A stretch of DNA of 39,625 nucleotides from the NCBI GenBank assembly GCA_029219425.1, contig JAQXTJ010000003.1, positions 1-39,625 on the forward strand, written 5' to 3'. The translations under genes were made by a program, and so were the position numbers. Each line of letters opens with the position of its first letter. The stretch's first letter is position 1. The stretch comes from Bacteroidales bacterium (GTDB taxonomy: Bacteria; Bacteroidota; Bacteroidia; Bacteroidales; Muribaculaceae). The notes under the pieces are model-generated. The model searched no databases and was not told the DNA's origin. It worked only from the letters and a program-made list of their open reading frames with translations. Shown here one piece after another: positions 17,472 to 27,300 of this stretch.

Positions 17472-18275
17472 ATGGAAATACTGATGCTTGGCACCGGGAG
17501 TGCCGCTGTGACGGAGTGTTACAACACTTGTTTTGCGCTGATTGCCGACGATGGCCGGCCTATGCTGGTTGATGCCGGCGGTGGCAATGGCATTCTCAAG
17601 CAATTGGAGCGCGGAGGGCTTGCACTCACGGCAATCCACGATATGTTCGTCACCCACATTCACACTGACCATATCCTTGGCGCGGTGTGGATTGTGCGTA
17701 TGGTGGCGCAGAGCATTTATGGAGGGAAATACAGCGGCACGTTCACCGTGCGCGGCCACGATGAGGCGATGGCGGCACTCCGCACCATTTGCTTTGCCAC
17801 ACTGCCGGTGAAGGTGACGTGCCATATCGACAAAGATATAATTTTCCAGACGGTTGCCGACGGTGAGCATTTCACTGCCATTGGCTGCGACTTCACGGCA
17901 TTCGACATTTGTTCGACCAAGGCGAAGCAATATGGATTTGCGATGGAGCTGCCGCTGGGGGAGCGGCTTGTGTGTCTTGGCGATGAGCCATTCAATGAGC
18001 AGTGCCGGCACTATGCCGAGGGAGCGAAGTGGCTGCTGAGTGAGGCGTTCTGCCTCTATTCGCAGCGCGAGCGCTTCAAGCCCTACGAAAAGCACCACAG
18101 CACCGCGCTCGACGCCGGGAAGCTCGCCGAGAGCCTGCGAGTGCACAACTTGCTGCTCTATCACACCGAGGACAAGACCCTTGCCACACGCCGTGCCACC
18201 TACGCAGCCGAGGCGGCCACCCACTTCACCGGCACGATTCACGTGCCCGACGACTTGGAGCGTATAGAGCTTTAG
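17472..18275 (+). CDS. MBL-fold metallo-hydrolase (RNase Z-like)
   Basis: The 267-residue product is a metallo-beta-lactamase-fold hydrolase. It opens MEILMLGTGSAAVTE, typical of the RNase Z/ElaC-like branch, and carries the zinc motif HIHTDH (H62, H64, D66, H67). Later ligands are likely in CLGDEP (D) and in the HHST or LLYHTEDKT region (H). The start at 17472 is chosen because the longer frame from 17388 is translated heptamer repeat. Members cleave phosphodiesters or thioesters, but the substrate cannot be told. Its stop directly abuts the stop of the convergent glutaredoxin-like gene. Confidence 0.87.
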   Translation: MEILMLGTGSAAVTECYNTCFALIADDGRPMLVDAGGGNGILKQLERGGLALTAIHDMFVTHIHTDHILGAVWIVRMVAQSIYGGKYSGTFTVRGHDEAMAALRTICFATLPVKVTCHIDKDIIFQTVADGEHFTAIGCDFTAFDICSTKAKQYGFAMELPLGERLVCLGDEPFNEQCRHYAEGAKWLLSEAFCLYSQRERFKPYEKHHSTALDAGKLAESLRVHNLLLYHTEDKTLATRRATYAAEAATHFTGTIHVPDDLERIEL

Positions 18276-18572
18276 TTAATCTTCTTTGGGCTGGAGGTAG
18301 GTGGTGCCGTCGAGCACCGACTGGAGGAGGCGGCGCACTTCGTCCTTGAAGATTCCACCCTCGTGAGCCTTGCGGTCGCCCACATAGAAAGTGGGTACAT
18401 AGTAGTAGTCGAATTGGTCGGCGTAGGCAGGACGCTCCAGTTCGTCGATTTTCTCGATTTCGATAGTGCCAAATTCGGGGTTTTCCTTCACCAGTTCGTC
18501 AATATAGGCAAAAGCCCTTTTGCAGAACGGGCATCGAGCCTGATAAAATAATTTCACTTTTTCCATAATCAT
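18276..18572 (-). CDS. Glutaredoxin-like thioredoxin-fold protein
   Basis: The 98-residue product has a thioredoxin/glutaredoxin fold with an early CPFC redox motif (KLFYQARCPFCKRAF, cysteines 14 and 17) and the cis-proline segment YYVPTFYVGD. This points to a small cytoplasmic disulfide reductase or glutaredoxin-like protein. The start could instead be the Met two codons in; neither has a good Shine-Dalgarno sequence. It is convergent with the MBL gene, with stop codons touching. The reading is clear at the fold level; the partner is unknown. Confidence 0.88.
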   Translation of the reverse strand: MIMEKVKLFYQARCPFCKRAFAYIDELVKENPEFGTIEIEKIDELERPAYADQFDYYYVPTFYVGDRKAHEGGIFKDEVRRLLQSVLDGTTYLQPKED

Positions 18573-18693
18573 AGTGCTTTACTCTACCATATATAACGCC
18601 GAAATGCGGACAATCTTTTAGAAATCACGCAAAAAATTAGGGAAAAAGATGTGTTTTTTTGTGACGATTGAAAATCGCCATGGTGCTTGTGAG

Positions 18694-18723
18694 TTTCAAT
18701 GAAAATCAAAATATATACTTTTG
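18694..18723 (+). promoter_or_regulatory. Weak promoter candidate before the orphan frame
   Basis: TTTC at 18694-18697 and TACTTTTG at 18716-18723 are 18 bases apart, close to the Bacteroidetes -33/-7 layout. It directly precedes the start-less frame 18725-18886. Such short motifs occur by chance in AT-rich DNA. Confidence 0.25.
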
Positions 18724-18724
18724 A

Positions 18725-18886
18725 ATTTCAATATTAAAACGATTGGTAATCAGGAATAAAGCTAAAATATTTGTCTTGAGCGAGAAAGAGGCGTTGGCCT
18801 TTCCGGGCTTAGAAATCATTAGGCTCTTGCTCGGGGGCGATTTGGCAAACGCGCCGAAGGAGCTGTTGGAGGAAAAAATGATGTAA
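18725..18886 (+). pseudogene. Start-less 53-codon frame, possible gene remnant
   Basis: Open from a TGA (18722-18724) to a TAA (18884-18886), without an ATG until the last two codons. The middle reads like real protein: RNKAKIFVLSEKEALAFPGL followed by EIIRLLLGGDL and a charged helical end KELLEEKMM. Its GC content is higher than that of the flanks. A TTG start is possible but rare in this group. I do not recognise the parent family; it may be the end of a deleted gene or a small protein. Confidence 0.25.
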
Positions 18887-19113
18887 ATTATTCACAAATT
18901 GGTGAGAATGGGGCAGTGATGGTGTGGTGGCGAAATTTTGTTAATTATTGCGAGATAATTGGTGAATTGCGCCGGGAATGTTGAATAATTTTGTTGGCGG
19001 TAAATTCATTGCATCTTTTTGGTGGACAAGAGGTTGTTGCAGAGCTTGAATTTGATGATAGGATAAGGTTTCGCGGATAATAAGATTGTCCATTTTATTA
19101 GGTGTTTTCTCCA

Positions 19114-19144
19114 TTTTTTTGCGAAGCTCTGACTTCTAACTTTG
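19114..19144 (+). promoter_or_regulatory. Likely PUL promoter (GH95 gene)
   Basis: TAACTTTG at 19137-19144 matches TAnnTTTG. A T-run ending in TTTG (19114-19121) covers the -33 region. The predicted transcript start leaves a leader of about 60 bases before the ATG at 19215. The CATTTTTT at 19112-19119 recurs upstream of susC at about the same distance. Confidence 0.5.
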
Positions 19145-19214
19145 CTGCCGAAAATGAGTAGTGAACGTTGCCACCAAAATTACAACCATTAACTCTAACT
19201 AAATTCAAACGACA

Positions 19215-21557
19215 ATGAAACTACGACTACTTCGATGGCGACCATTAGTTGCAAGTGTGTATTTTTTGCTGATTGCCACATTGGCTACGGCTGGAAATGT
19301 GCTGTGGTATCAAACGCCGGCCGACGGCTGGATGAAGGCTGTGCCCACGGGCAACGGACGACTCGCAGCCATGATTTATGGCGGAATCAATCGTGAGCGC
19401 ATAGCTCTCAATGAAATCTCGATGTGGTCGGGACAACCAGACACCGTGAATTGCACCAACTGTAATCCCGAACGCCTTGCCGAGATGCGCAAGTGCTTCT
19501 TTGCCGACGACCCTGAAAAGGGCGAGGAGCTGGGATTCAGGTATCTTGGCGGAAGCAACCGCTCTTTTGGCACTCATCTTCCGCTTGGCGACATGGTGAT
19601 TGACTTTGCTTATCCCGAAGGACGCATAACCAACTATCGCCGCCAGCTCGATATGGACAACTCGGTAGCCACGGTTACTTTCACTTGCGGCAATGTGAAC
19701 TACCGCCGCGAGATGATTGCCGACTATCCCGACAATGTGTTTGCCATGCGCATAACTGCCGACAAGCCCGGTGCCGTGACGGCGAGCCTTGGCATGGAAT
19801 TGCTTCGCGAGGCTGTGATCAGCACTGCGGGCAATGCCCTCACGCTGGGCGGCAAGGTGAGTTTTCCCATGCACGGAGCAGGAGGTGTGAACTTCTGCGC
19901 CGAGGTGCAGATGATTGCCGACGGAGGCACGGTGAAGGCACAAGGGAAGACCCTCAAAGCCACTAATGCCAATGCTTTGACCATAATACTCGACATTCGC
20001 ACCGACTACAACAATAAGGATTACCGCAATACTTGCCACAACACCGTGGCGCGTGCGGCGGCAGCAGGATTTGACGCACTCAAGCAGCGCCACATTGCCG
20101 ACTACAAGCAACTTTTCGACCGCATGAGTATCACGCTTGGCGATGACACGAATGCCAATCTGCCCACCGACACTCGCTTGAAGCTTGCTCAGGAGGGCGC
20201 CTACGACCCGGCTTTTGATGCCTTGTTCTTCCAGTATGGCCGCTATATGCTCATCTCATCGTCGCGCGACCATGGAATCCCTTTGTGCGCCAATCTGCAA
20301 GGTGTGTGGAACGACAATCGCGCCTGCAACATGCCGTGGACCTGCGATTATCACCTCGACATGAACACTCAGCAGAATTATTGGTCGGCCAACCGTGCCA
20401 ATCTTGCCGAGTGTAACACACCGCTCTTTGGTTACCTTGGCTTGCTTGCCGAGCACGGAAAGTATCCTGCACGACAGATGTATGGCTGCCGTGGCTGGGT
20501 GGCACACTCGGTGTGTAGCGCATGGGGCTACAGCTATCCGGGATGGGGCGTGAACTGGGGAACGAGTGAGGTGGGAGGTGCCTGGCTTGCCACTCACCTG
20601 TGGATGCACTTTCTCTACACACGCGATGTGGAGTGGCTGCGCACCACCGGCTATCCCATCATCAAGGGAGCAGCCGAGTTCTTCATGGACTATATGGAAA
20701 TAGACCCGCGCAACGGCTATCTTGTGACCGGCCCGAGCATCTCGCCCGAGAATGGCTATGTGTCGAAGAAAGGCAACCACTTGTGCCTCTCGATGATGCC
20801 AACAATCGACCGCAGCATGGTTTACGACATATATCACGCCTTTATCGAGTCGGCAAAAATACTCAAGACCGACAAGAAGATGCGTGCTCGCATAGAGAAA
20901 GACATCAAGAAGCTTCCACCCCTCATGATAGGCAGCGACGGCCAGATACAGGAATGGCTCGACGATGTGCGTCGCAGCGACCCGTCGCACCGCCACTCAT
21001 CGCACCTGCACTCTCTGTTCCCTCTTAATCAAATTTCATATACCGCCAACCCCGACCTTATTGCAGCTGCACGCAAGAGCCTTGAGGCACAGACGGCAAG
21101 CAGTGGTTGGGAAGACACTGAGTGGAGCACTGCCAATATGCTTTGCTTCTTTGCCCGAATCAAGGACGCACAGGTGGCCTACGGCTGGTTGCAGAACCTG
21201 TTCCACAAGTTCACGCGCGAGAACCTAATGACGGTGTCGCCGGCAGGCGTGGCAATGGCCGAGAAAGACATTTTCAGCTTCGACGCCACCGAGGCAAGTG
21301 TGGCAGGTATGTGCGAGATGCTCATGCAGAGCTACGATGGCTTCATCGAGTTTCTTCCGGCGCTGCCCAAGCAGTGGAGCACGGGCGAAGTGAAAGGACT
21401 GTGTGCCGAGGGAGGCTTGGTGATTGACATGAAGTGGACCGAGGGCAAGATGCTCACTGCCTGCATCACAGCCACAGTGGATTGCACCTTCGCAGTGAAG
21501 GGCATTGAGAAGAAATTCACCTTGAAGAAGGGCGAAAGTACAAGAATTGATTTTTAA
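19215..21557 (+). CDS. GH95 family alpha-L-fucosidase/L-galactosidase
   Basis: GH95 enzymes are inverting exo-hydrolases that remove terminal alpha-1,2-L-fucose, or alpha-L-galactose in some members. The 780-residue product has a signal peptide (to about residue 26), then the family opening ADGWMKAVPTGNGRLAAMIYGG with ERIALNEISMWSG. The (alpha/alpha)6 barrel shows LQGVWNDN, HLDMNTQQNYW, GPSISPENGY (acid E512) and SFDATEASVAGMCEMLMQS (D690). By comparison with Bifidobacterium AfcA (N421, N423, E566, D766), the first asparagine of the N-x-N pair is aspartate here (D382, M383, N384), and the usual DGNFG is DATEA. It is probably periplasmic or cell-surface. The GH2 gene follows after 24 bases in the same operon. 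Family certain; substrate open. Confidence 0.92.
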   Translation: MKLRLLRWRPLVASVYFLLIATLATAGNVLWYQTPADGWMKAVPTGNGRLAAMIYGGINRERIALNEISMWSGQPDTVNCTNCNPERLAEMRKCFFADDPEKGEELGFRYLGGSNRSFGTHLPLGDMVIDFAYPEGRITNYRRQLDMDNSVATVTFTCGNVNYRREMIADYPDNVFAMRITADKPGAVTASLGMELLREAVISTAGNALTLGGKVSFPMHGAGGVNFCAEVQMIADGGTVKAQGKTLKATNANALTIILDIRTDYNNKDYRNTCHNTVARAAAAGFDALKQRHIADYKQLFDRMSITLGDDTNANLPTDTRLKLAQEGAYDPAFDALFFQYGRYMLISSSRDHGIPLCANLQGVWNDNRACNMPWTCDYHLDMNTQQNYWSANRANLAECNTPLFGYLGLLAEHGKYPARQMYGCRGWVAHSVCSAWGYSYPGWGVNWGTSEVGGAWLATHLWMHFLYTRDVEWLRTTGYPIIKGAAEFFMDYMEIDPRNGYLVTGPSISPENGYVSKKGNHLCLSMMPTIDRSMVYDIYHAFIESAKILKTDKKMRARIEKDIKKLPPLMIGSDGQIQEWLDDVRRSDPSHRHSSHLHSLFPLNQISYTANPDLIAAARKSLEAQTASSGWEDTEWSTANMLCFFARIKDAQVAYGWLQNLFHKFTRENLMTVSPAGVAMAEKDIFSFDATEASVAGMCEMLMQSYDGFIEFLPALPKQWSTGEVKGLCAEGGLVIDMKWTEGKMLTACITATVDCTFAVKGIEKKFTLKKGESTRIDF

Positions 21558-21581
21558 GAACATTATCAATAGAGAAAACAA

Positions 21582-24149
21582 ATGTTTAGAAAGGTTATAA
21601 TAGGATTACTGATGACAACGCTTGCTACATCGGCAATGCAGGCCGATGTGGCAAAGCGCCCGGTGCGCGACGGGTGGAAATTCCGCCAGGGACGCTCCGA
21701 AATATGGTATCCTGCAACAGTTCCCGGAACGGTGCACACCGACCTCATAGCCAATGAGATAATCGAGGACCCGTTTTTTCGCCTCAATGAGCGCGGCGTG
21801 CAGTGGGTCGACAAGGAAGACTGGATGTATGAAACCACGCTGGTGGCAACAGCCGCCGAGGTGGGCAGCAGCAACCAGGAGCTGGTGTTTCACGGACTCG
21901 ACACATACGCCGACGTGTATCTCAACGGCAAATCCATTCTCAATGCCAACAACATGCACCGCACCTGGCGCGTGAATGTGAAGGGACTGCTGAAGCAAGG
22001 CGAAAACAAGCTTGAGGTGTATTTCCACTCACCCATAAAGATTGACCTTCCCAAGTGCGACAAATACAGCTATGGCTTCAACACGGGCCCCGACCAGTCG
22101 CAGAACGGAGGAATCTTCGACAAGCTGGTGAGCATTTTTGCCCGCAAGGCAGGCTATCACTATGGCTGGGACTGGGGCCCACGATTGGTGACATCGGGAA
22201 TATGGCGCGATATAGTGCTTGAGACGTGGAGCGACAGCCGCATCGACGATGTGCAGCTCATTCAGAACAAGGTGAGTGAGGCCTCGGCCACACTAAGCAG
22301 CATTGTGGAGATGCGATGTGATGCGGCCGTGAGCAATGCCACGCTCACTGTCACTGCCAACGGCCGAGAGGTGGCGAAGAAGCAGGTGAGCCTCACCAAA
22401 GGCGACAACCGCGTGCAGATGGACTATACTATTCACAACCCACGCTTGTGGTGGCCCAACGGACTTGGAGAGGCCTATCTCTACGACTTTGAAACCACAC
22501 TGAGTATTGGAGGCAAGGTGGCCGACAGCCGCAAGCAGGAAATAGGACTTCGCTCGATAGTGCTTCACAACGACAAGGACCAATATGGCCACAACCTCTA
22601 TTTCGAGGTCAATGGCAAGCCGGTGTTCATGAAGGGCGCCGATATGGTTCCGCTCGATAACTTCCTGCCGCGCATCACCCGCGAGCGATATGAGAAGCAC
22701 GTGCTCGATGCCAAGGCCGTGAACATGAACATGATTCGCGTGTGGGGCGGCGGAGTGTACGAAGACGACTATTTCTATGAGCTTTGCGACCGCAACGGCA
22801 TACTCGTGTGGCAAGACTTCATGTTTGCGTGCTCCATCTATCCGGCTGATGATGAGTTTATTGCAAATATCCGTCAGGAGGCAATCGACAATGTGAAGCG
22901 CTTGCGCAACCACGCGTGCATAGCCCTGTGGTGCGGCAACAACGAGTGTCAGGATGTGATGTACGGCTGGGGCAACCGCAAGAAATACTATGAGGAGCGC
23001 GGAGTGCTCCCGCTGCTTGAGTCGCAATTCAAGAATATGTATTTCAAGTGTCTTCCCGAGGTGGTCGCCGAGTATGGCAGTGGCGTGGCCTACCGCCCGT
23101 CGTCGCCCTTTGCCTTCGAGGACACACCGAGCGATGGCGTGAACGGCGATGCCCACTACTGGGGCGTGTGGCACGGGCGCGACTCGATAGGGCACTACAA
23201 TGTGGAGCGGGCACGCTTTTTCTCGGAATATGGCTTCCAGTCGTTCCCCGAATTTGAGTCGGTGAAGCTCTATGCGCCGCAGAAGCGCGACTGGAACATC
23301 AACAGCGAGGTGATGATGGCACATCAGCGTGCCGGCTCCTACGCCAACAATCTCATCCGCGACTATATGAATGCCGAATATCGCACACCCGACAACTTCG
23401 AGCATTTCCTCTATGTGGGAATGTTGCTCCAGGGCGACGCTATAAAGACGGCAATGGAGGCACACCGCCGCGACATGCCCTACTGCATGGGCACGCTCTA
23501 CTGGCAGCACAACGACTGCTGGCCGGTGGCTTCGTGGGCAGCGCGCGACTACTACGGACGCTGGAAGGCGCAGCAATACTTCGCACGTCAGGCCTACCGC
23601 GACATCTTAGTGTCGCCCACGGTGAAGGACGATGTGGTGAAGGTGAGCCTCGTGAGCGACCGGCGCGCCGATGCAAAGGGTAAGTTTACCATCACGGCAC
23701 TCACGCTCGATGGCAAGAAACTTGCACAAGTCAGCCGCAACGTCACAGCCAAGGCATTCACATCGCAGGTGATTTTCAGCAGTGCGCTGCGCAATATGCT
23801 CAAGGGCTGCAAGCGCGAGGATATGGTGATTGCCGTGCGCTTCGAGACAGCCGGCGCCGAGCCTTACACCAACGTGGGCTACGCCTGCCGGCAGAAGCGG
23901 ATGAACTACACCCACCCCAATTACAGCGTGGATATAGAACCGGCCGAAGGGGGCTACGAGGTGACAGTGGGCAGCGACGTGTTTGCGCGAGGCGTTTTCC
24001 TCTCAATTGAAGGAATTGACAACTTTTTTAGTGACAATTATTTTGACATTTTGCCGGGAGAAAAGCGCACCATACACGTGAGAACGACTATTGACCGTGA
24101 CGAAATGCGCCGGCAGCTCAAAATTTTGTCACTGGGCGACACATTCTGA
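21582..24149 (+). CDS. GH2 family beta-mannosidase-like enzyme
   Basis: A retaining GH2 exo-glycosidase of 855 residues with a signal peptide (to about 20). The sugar-binding N-terminal domain contains PATVPGTVHTDLI and DPFFRLNERGVQWVDKEDW, typical of beta-mannosidases rather than beta-galactosidases. The catalytic barrel shows VFMKGADMVPLDNFLPR, NMIRVWGGGVYEDD, acid/base E455 (WCGNNE) and nucleophile E549 (FFSEYGFQSFP). The length fits the Bacteroides beta-mannosidase group. It would cleave beta-mannosyl residues from the non-reducing end in the periplasm. It is 24 bases after GH95 and 179 before susC. No defects are seen. Confidence 0.93.
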   Translation: MFRKVIIGLLMTTLATSAMQADVAKRPVRDGWKFRQGRSEIWYPATVPGTVHTDLIANEIIEDPFFRLNERGVQWVDKEDWMYETTLVATAAEVGSSNQELVFHGLDTYADVYLNGKSILNANNMHRTWRVNVKGLLKQGENKLEVYFHSPIKIDLPKCDKYSYGFNTGPDQSQNGGIFDKLVSIFARKAGYHYGWDWGPRLVTSGIWRDIVLETWSDSRIDDVQLIQNKVSEASATLSSIVEMRCDAAVSNATLTVTANGREVAKKQVSLTKGDNRVQMDYTIHNPRLWWPNGLGEAYLYDFETTLSIGGKVADSRKQEIGLRSIVLHNDKDQYGHNLYFEVNGKPVFMKGADMVPLDNFLPRITRERYEKHVLDAKAVNMNMIRVWGGGVYEDDYFYELCDRNGILVWQDFMFACSIYPADDEFIANIRQEAIDNVKRLRNHACIALWCGNNECQDVMYGWGNRKKYYEERGVLPLLESQFKNMYFKCLPEVVAEYGSGVAYRPSSPFAFEDTPSDGVNGDAHYWGVWHGRDSIGHYNVERARFFSEYGFQSFPEFESVKLYAPQKRDWNINSEVMMAHQRAGSYANNLIRDYMNAEYRTPDNFEHFLYVGMLLQGDAIKTAMEAHRRDMPYCMGTLYWQHNDCWPVASWAARDYYGRWKAQQYFARQAYRDILVSPTVKDDVVKVSLVSDRRADAKGKFTITALTLDGKKLAQVSRNVTAKAFTSQVIFSSALRNMLKGCKREDMVIAVRFETAGAEPYTNVGYACRQKRMNYTHPNYSVDIEPAEGGYEVTVGSDVFARGVFLSIEGIDNFFSDNYFDILPGEKRTIHVRTTIDRDEMRRQLKILSLGDTF

Positions 24150-24200
24150 GCATTTAAGGTGAATTGGAACAATTTTGACAAAATTTTGCCGAATTTGCTT

Positions 24201-24231
24201 CATTTTTTCCCCTAAATAAAGCATAAATTTG
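24201..24231 (+). promoter_or_regulatory. Promoter candidate of susC
   Basis: TAAATTTG at 24224-24231 matches TAnnTTTG, with CATTTTTT at 24201-24208 over the -33 region. A TTTG at 24194-24197 is 26 bases away, longer than usual. The leader would be about 90 bases. Upstream, AATTTTG is repeated at about 24170-24190, a possible operator. Confidence 0.4.
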
Positions 24232-24328
24232 CAATAGAATGTTTGGGAAAAACCGCCTTTATTAACTGAATTTCAAAACAATTTATTTTTTTAACAATAA
24301 ACCTAATAATAATCAATTCTAAAGTAAC

Positions 24329-27300
24329 ATGAAAAGAAGACTTTCAAGTATGTTGGTCCTTATGTTATTTTGCGTGCAGGCAATCTTTGCACAGGCAAAT
24401 ATCACGGGACAAGTTTTAGATGAAAAAACCGGTCCACTCATTGGAGCTACTGTTCTGGTGAAAGGAACTACGGTGGGAGTATCGACTGATGTCAACGGTA
24501 ATTTTACTATCAAGGCGAAAGCCGGACAGACACTCCAAGTTTCATACGTGGGCTACAACTCTCAGGAAGTGGTAGTGCCAAAGAGCGGAAAAGTGGTAAT
24601 CAAACTTAAAGAAGCCAGCACCAGTCTCGACGAGGTGGTTGTTGTGGGTGTGGCAATGAAGAAGAGCGACCTTACAGGCGCTGTCTCCTACGTCGATGCC
24701 GAAGTGCTCGCCGAGAAGCCGGTAACTAACATCAACGACGCTCTCTCGGGCCGCGTGGCCGGTGTGAGCATCGTGAAGAGCACCTCGCCCTCGGAAGACT
24801 CATCAATCAAGATTCGTGGTACGAACACCATCAACTCAGGCTCGTCGCCAATCTACGTAGTCGATGGTCTTGTAATGGGCAACGACTTTGGTTTCTACAA
24901 CTCAATCAACGTGAACGACGTTGAGTCGGTTCAGGTGCTCAAAGACGCATCTGCAACAGCGCTCTACGGTTCGCGTGGTGCCAATGGTGTAATCGTAATC
25001 ACCACCAAGAAGGGAAAGAAGGGCAAAGCTGAGTTCTCTTACGATGGTTGGGTAGGATTCTCAAAGATAGGACACCGCCCCGAGACAATGAACGCCCAGC
25101 AACTCTTCGATATGCGTACTGAGGCTTACGCCAACGGTTACATGTACAACAACCCCGATGCAAACCGTCAGGAGTATATCGATAACACCCTCATGAAGAC
25201 CAACATCGCCTTCCACGAGCAGGAATTTGCCGGCTACAAGAGTGGCAAGAGCTTCGACTGGCTCAAGGAGGTGACACAGACAGGCGTGCAGCACAACCAC
25301 AACTTCAGCTTCTCGAAGGCTACCGATGGCTCACAGGTTTACATCAGCCTTGGTATCAACAACCTCAAGGGTATCGTTCGCGGCACTGAGCAGCAGCGTT
25401 ACACCGGCCGTATCAATGCTTCGACCGACATCACTCCGTGGTTGCAGGTAGGTACAAACACTTCTTACACCTACACTCACGACGACATGACCAGTGGCTC
25501 GGTATATTCGCAGGCCCTTTACAATGGAAACCCGCTTGTGGATTTTGCTCCCTATAAGGACGATGCAACCCGCCACGACGATGACTACCTCACACTCTTC
25601 TGGCGTGTGAAATCGGAGGAGAACAACAACAACTTCAACCCGTTCAACTCCTACGAAGTCAAGACCGACCGCTCGCGCTACCACCTCACATCGTCGAGCT
25701 ACTTGAACATAAACCCGATGAAGGGCTTGAACTTCCGTTCTACATTTGCAATCAACCACGGAGAGCAGAGCTGGAACCAGTTTATCCCGACAGGCATCCA
25801 GGAGTCGTATCGCCACTATTCAGGCGAGGCATTCGCTACACAGCAGCACTTCGGTGAGACACAGTGGCAGTGGGATAACACCATCAGCTACGATAACATC
25901 TTCAACGATGTTCACCGCGTGAACGCTTTCGTTGGTACTTCTGCATCGCGCAAGACTTCAAACTACCTCAAGGGTGAGGGCCGCAAGTTTGCTTCCGACG
26001 ACCTCGGTTATGATGGCCTTTTCGGAGCAGCTGACGCTGAAAACCGCCACATCTACAACGGACGCTCGGCTGAGTCGCTCATGTCGTATGTAGCACGTGC
26101 CAACTACACCTACGCATCGCGTTACTACTTGACCGTAACCGGTCGCTGGGACGGCTCGTCGAAGTTTGCTGCCGGACACCGTTGGGGCTTCTTCCCATCA
26201 TTCTCTTTGGCATGGGATATCACTAATGAGCAGTTCTTCCCGAAATCACAGTATATCAACCAATTGAAGCTCCGTGGAGGCTATGGAGTAGTAGGTAACC
26301 AGGCCATCGGCGACTTCATGTATGCTACACTCTACACACCGAGCGTGAGCAACGGTGAGGCATCGTACGGAACAGATGGTCGTCGCGGAACTCCCGATAT
26401 CTCTTGGGAGAAACAGAAGCAGACCAACATCGGAATCGACATGAGCTTCTTCCAGCGTCGCTTGAGCGCATCTCTCGATGTATTCTTCATCAACAACTCA
26501 AACCTTCTCATGAGCCACAACTTGCCTACAACTTCGGGTTACACCTACACAGTTGAGAACATCGGTGAGCTTAGCAACAAGGGATTTGAGCTTACACTCT
26601 CGGCAGTGCCCGTTCAGACAAAGGATTTCACTTGGAACATCAGCGCCAACCTCGGCCTCGACCGCAATGAGGTGAAGAAACTCTACGGCAATGTGGAGCG
26701 CATTCTTAGCGGTGGCCGCACAGGCAATATCTTCATCGGTGAATCGCTCAACAACCTTTACTGCCTCCAGGCAGGCGGCATCGCCAATGAGAACAACCGC
26801 ACTGAGTGGGAAAGCCTCGACTTCAATGGCCGCACTATCGGTCTTGGCGACCTCTTTGCCCGCGATATTTCAGGACCGGACGATAAGCCCGATGGCGTAG
26901 TTGACCAGTACGACCGCGCTATCTACAGCGATATGGATCCGAAGTTCTATGGTGGTTTCTCAACCGACTTCTCTTGGAAGGGCTTGACTCTTAACGCCAT
27001 CTTCAACTACTCTGTAGGCGGACACGCACTCAGCGGATACTATGAGAGCCTTATCAGCTCATTCGGCCAGAGCAACGCATCGACCGACCTTCTCGACCGC
27101 TGGACTCCCGAGAACACTGCTGCCTACTTCCCACGCCGCATGGCAAATGTGAGCGGATACAGCGCATACGGAGCAGGCGAAACCGACCGCTATGTGCAGA
27201 GCACATCGTTCCTGCGTCTGTCTAACCTCACACTTTCTTACAACTTGCCTAAGAGCCTCACCCAGAAGTGGCACATGAACAACCTGCGTGTATATTTCAC

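Larger units (their letters stand above)
18573..19214. other. 642-base AT-rich spacer before the PUL
   Basis: No confident gene or RNA. It holds three things: several TAnnTTTG matches (18716-18723, 18986-18993, 19137-19144), of which only the last is well placed; a GC-richer island at about 18770-18880 with a start-less 53-codon frame; and the leader of the GH95 gene. Long A and T runs dominate the rest. Confidence 0.7.

Noticed and set aside
18986-19080. TAATTTTG element and a following 31-codon open frame ending in RIRFRG
   Set aside because: The frame has no start codon, is AT-rich and shows no protein character; the motif is expected by chance in such DNA.
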